IMG/VR virus record: IMGVR_UViG_3300030104_002338
Span: 1-33,199 of that record
DNA from: a virus
Direction: 5' to 3' (one strand)
DNA: 33,199 nucleotides
The notes below the pieces were generated by a model. The model had not been told where the DNA came from and made no database searches. It worked only from the letters and a program-made list of their open reading frames with translations. Positions 30,969 through 33,199 of the stretch are shown one piece after another. Position 1 is the first letter of the stretch. The number at the start of each line of letters is the position of its first letter. The translations under genes and the position numbers were made by a program.

Positions 30969-31727
30969 ATGAGTCTAGGAGCAATACTAGGGGGAATAGC
31001 AGGTCTGATTACTGGAGGTGGCACTGCTATGGCTGCTGCCGTCGGAGCAGGGATAGGAAGCTTAGCAAGTGGTGGAAGCTTAGAAGACGCTTTAAAAAGT
31101 GGAGGCATGGCGTTTGGAATTGGCTCTATACCAGGAGTCGGATCTTTTGCCCAGAACTTAGGCGGTCAGCTTGGTGGGGGTATGTTTTCTTCTGCTGTTA
31201 GTCAAAAGGCAAAAGGCGATATTGTAAAAAAAGCAGCCGAGCAAGGTCTTGAAAAAGGTGGAGTAAGTTTAGCCGACAGAATGATGAGTCCTGGTGGAAT
31301 ACTTGCATTAGCCACTGCAGCCGAAGCTGTTAAAGGTAGGGACGACGGTGCCGAACAAATTTTAGGAACGGGAGAAAGAACGGATTATGCCGGTCGAGTT
31401 GTGGTTAAGCCTTATATAGACCCCGAAACAGGAGAAAGAACTTTTCAAAACCCAGACGGGTTAGGCATTATGTCCACGCCTCAAGCTCCAACGCCTAGTA
31501 TTATGGCAGCAGCGGGTGGATACATTGAAGGTCCTGGCACTGGACGAAGTGATGACGTAAAAGCGGGTATCTTTCAGAATGGGCAGAAGGTACAAGAAGC
31601 ACGGCTCTCGGACGGTGAATTCGTGATGACACGAAAAGCAGTCGATAATGCAGGTGGTGGAGACAGAGAAAAAGGAGCGGCTAAGATGTACGCTCTTATG
31701 AACAATCTTGAGAATAGAGTGGCATAA
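30969..31727 (+). CDS. Gly/Ala-rich internal virion-type protein
   Basis: A 252-residue protein. The N-terminal 75 residues are Gly/Ala-rich and amphipathic or membrane-active (LGGIAGLITGGGTAMAAAV, GAGIGSLASGG). The C-terminal segment GPGTGRSDDVKAGIF, then ARLSDGEFVMTRKAVDNAGG and MYALMNNLENR, is a widespread phage virion signature (SDGEFVMT-x-A-V near a GxGDRxxGAxxMYxLM). A role in DNA ejection is inferred from the hydrophobic Gly-rich start and the position after the nozzle gene. Confidence 0.75.
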   Translation: MSLGAILGGIAGLITGGGTAMAAAVGAGIGSLASGGSLEDALKSGGMAFGIGSIPGVGSFAQNLGGQLGGGMFSSAVSQKAKGDIVKKAAEQGLEKGGVSLADRMMSPGGILALATAAEAVKGRDDGAEQILGTGERTDYAGRVVVKPYIDPETGERTFQNPDGLGIMSTPQAPTPSIMAAAGGYIEGPGTGRSDDVKAGIFQNGQKVQEARLSDGEFVMTRKAVDNAGGGDREKGAAKMYALMNNLENRVA

Positions 31728-32737
31728 TGGTACAAACTTCAACAACAGTACGAGATCAACTTCTACCAGAATATCAAGAAAATTATTTAAAGGATCTTTT
31801 AAAGACGGCACAAGAAGTTGCGGGTGAAGGTCAACAAATACCTGCATACGAGGACTTTGTTGCAGCTCTAACCCCTCAACAGCTAAAAGCCATAGAAATA
31901 GGAACCCAAGGCATTGGTGCCTACCAACCTATGCTCGAACAAGGAGCAGAAACCCTAGCTAGTGGTGTAACCACATTGGGCGAAGCAGCCGATATAACCC
32001 GTAGAGGAGCAGGTCTAACTGAAGCGGGAACGCAGATGTACGATCCTCAATCTTACAAAGAATACATGGACCCTTACAGAGAAGAAGTTATTGATACTCT
32101 ACAACAAGACATAGAGCGTCAACGACAGATACAAGCTAATAAGCTTGCAGGTCAAGCCAGAGGAAGAGGAGCCTTTGGTGGGTCACGAGAGGCAGTGGCT
32201 CAGACAGAATTGGGACGGACTGCGGGAGAACAAGCTGCAAAATTAGGTGCACAGCTTCGTAGTTCAGGGTATCAACAGGCTCAAGCTCAAGCACAAAGTG
32301 CTTTTGCAGATCAACAAAAGAGAAGCCTGGGGGCAGGACAAGTATTCGGGCAACTTGGACAAGGCATGGGTAAACTTGGTGCAGGAGTCGGTGGACTCGG
32401 TATGCAACAAGCTTCACTTGGGGAGGCAGCTCAAGGACTCATGGGTAAAGATATAAATATGCTCCTCGGACTAGGAGGCTTACAACAACAACAAGATCAA
32501 GCCATCATGTCTGGTGGTTTGCAGAGTTTTCTAGCAGGACAGCAACAGCCATTTACTGAAGTAGGATTTTTATCTGACATATTCAGAGGGGTACCCTCAT
32601 CAGGGTCAACGCTACAATCGACCGCGACCCCCGATCCAAGCCTCATATCTCAGTTAGGTGGATTGGCAACGGGTATATATGGCTTATCACAATCTAAAGG
32701 TGGATTGTCAGGCTTCTTTGGGGGCAACAACGCATGA
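31727..32737 (+). CDS. Gln/Gly-rich internal virion/ejection-type protein
   Basis: A 336-residue protein. N-terminal helical region (LPEYQENYLKDLLKTAQEVAG), then DPQSYKEYMDPYREEVIDTL followed by IERQRQIQANKLAGQARGRGA and FGGSREAVAQTELGR. This sequence style is that of phage ejection proteins, with the GAFGGSR motif and repeated Ala/Gln runs (about 165-250). The C-terminus is Gly/Ser-rich. Such proteins leave the capsid with the DNA and help it cross the cell envelope. It overlaps the next gene by four bases. Confidence 0.75.
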   Translation: MVQTSTTVRDQLLPEYQENYLKDLLKTAQEVAGEGQQIPAYEDFVAALTPQQLKAIEIGTQGIGAYQPMLEQGAETLASGVTTLGEAADITRRGAGLTEAGTQMYDPQSYKEYMDPYREEVIDTLQQDIERQRQIQANKLAGQARGRGAFGGSREAVAQTELGRTAGEQAAKLGAQLRSSGYQQAQAQAQSAFADQQKRSLGAGQVFGQLGQGMGKLGAGVGGLGMQQASLGEAAQGLMGKDINMLLGLGGLQQQQDQAIMSGGLQSFLAGQQQPFTEVGFLSDIFRGVPSSGSTLQSTATPDPSLISQLGGLATGIYGLSQSKGGLSGFFGGNNA

Positions 32738-33199
32738 GCGTAACCAATAGAAAAATGTTTAAACGAGATGCACGGGACAAGGTGCGTCAGATGGGTGGCA
32801 TCATGGCTTCTTCTGCGCCATTGATACAGGAAGTGGCTAGGTTTAATGATGGGAAGAGTGTAAAAGCACCAAGTATGCTTGAGCTTATGTTTCAACCTCC
32901 CGTAACACTTAATACAGTTCCTGGGATAAAAGGAACACAAAGCCGAGGAGGCCCTCCTTATGCTACGGCAGTAGATCCTCAAAGAACATTTATGGGGGTA
33001 AAGTTACCAGATTTCATAAAGACAGATCCAAATATTAAAAATACTATGCCTAACTACAATATTTTGGGTAACCCTGGAGGGGGAAATATAAATCTTTTAC
33101 CTTCGGTTGTAGAAACGGGCGACACTTTCACTGAATCTTTGGAAAAAGTAGATCCAGAATCTGACAGCATTGAGGGGAAGGCTAAAAAAGGGCTTATTG
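32734..33199 (+). CDS. Virion protein, 3'-truncated by window edge
   Basis: An ORF open to the end of the window (155 residues visible). It starts SVTNRKMFKRDARDKVRQ, then MGGIMASSAPLIQEVARFNDG, a basic amphipathic opening that I recall from ejection/internal proteins of marine phages. After that it is Pro/Asn-rich (FQPPVTLNTVPG, GGPPYATAV), with an acidic stretch near the edge. The ATG overlaps the previous stop. No catalytic domain is visible yet; large ejection proteins often carry lytic transglycosylase or peptidase domains further on, which I cannot see. Confidence 0.8.
   Translation, partial: MSVTNRKMFKRDARDKVRQMGGIMASSAPLIQEVARFNDGKSVKAPSMLELMFQPPVTLNTVPGIKGTQSRGGPPYATAVDPQRTFMGVKLPDFIKTDPNIKNTMPNYNILGNPGGGNINLLPSVVETGDTFTESLEKVDPESDSIEGKAKKGLI

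Noticed and set aside
1-33199. tRNA genes, CRISPR arrays, integrase or transposase
   Set aside because: I saw no cloverleaf, regular spaced repeats or recombinase motifs on either strand.

Overview
The window is the late (packaging, head, lysis and tail) half of a tailed double-stranded DNA bacteriophage genome. Every supported gene is on the + strand. Genes are packed with 1-40 base overlaps or gaps of a few bases, and only one gap exceeds 100 bases. I see a large terminase, portal, scaffold, HK97-fold capsid protein, two tail-adaptor-type genes and a P22 gp10/nozzle-like protein. I see no sheath, tail tube or tape measure, so short-tailed (podovirus) morphology is the best fit. The AT-leaning composition, the Gly/Lys-rich small proteins and several conserved hypothetical families recall uncultured marine phages; the host cannot be named from this sequence.

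Layout. 1-4164: HNH-type small protein, an HlyC/RTX-acyltransferase-like protein, a Gly/Pro-rich protein, terL and three tiny ORFs. 4164-6647: portal. 6649-9219: membrane and lysis cluster with a membrane protein, an overlapping secreted Cys-rich protein, a small secreted protein, an EF-hand two-TM protein, two micro-ORFs, a GTA-type holin, a zinc-ribbon ORF that seems to use AUA as its start, and an M15-type endolysin. 9236-12769: conserved small gene, GroES-like co-chaperonin, scaffold, two head genes and the major capsid protein, closed by a clear rho-independent terminator. 12770-12897: intergenic segment with the terminator and a dyad/hairpin. 12898-15450: lectin-like decoration candidate, a further beta-rich protein with a 13-bp hairpin in its coding sequence, and a run of small very basic proteins. 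15454-18527: connector and tail genes. 18527-28302: fibre region, including eleven consecutive small ORFs (21230-26544) that mix shared N-terminal tags with two alternative C-terminal domain families, ending in a tail-collar fibre. 28312-33199: nozzle-like protein and internal/ejection-type virion proteins, the last one cut by the window edge.

How it fits together: terminase and portal package DNA into a capsid built on the scaffold, probably with help from the phage co-chaperonin. Adaptor and nozzle genes build the short tail, and the fibre array probably supplies several receptor-binding or decorating proteins. The lysis cluster releases progeny. Points most worth a second look are the HlyC-like protein whose catalytic His aligns to Tyr, the EF-hand membrane protein beside the holin, the AUA-start zinc-ribbon ORF, and the combinatorial fibre array. 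No tRNA, rRNA, CRISPR, integrase, IS element or replication gene was recognised.
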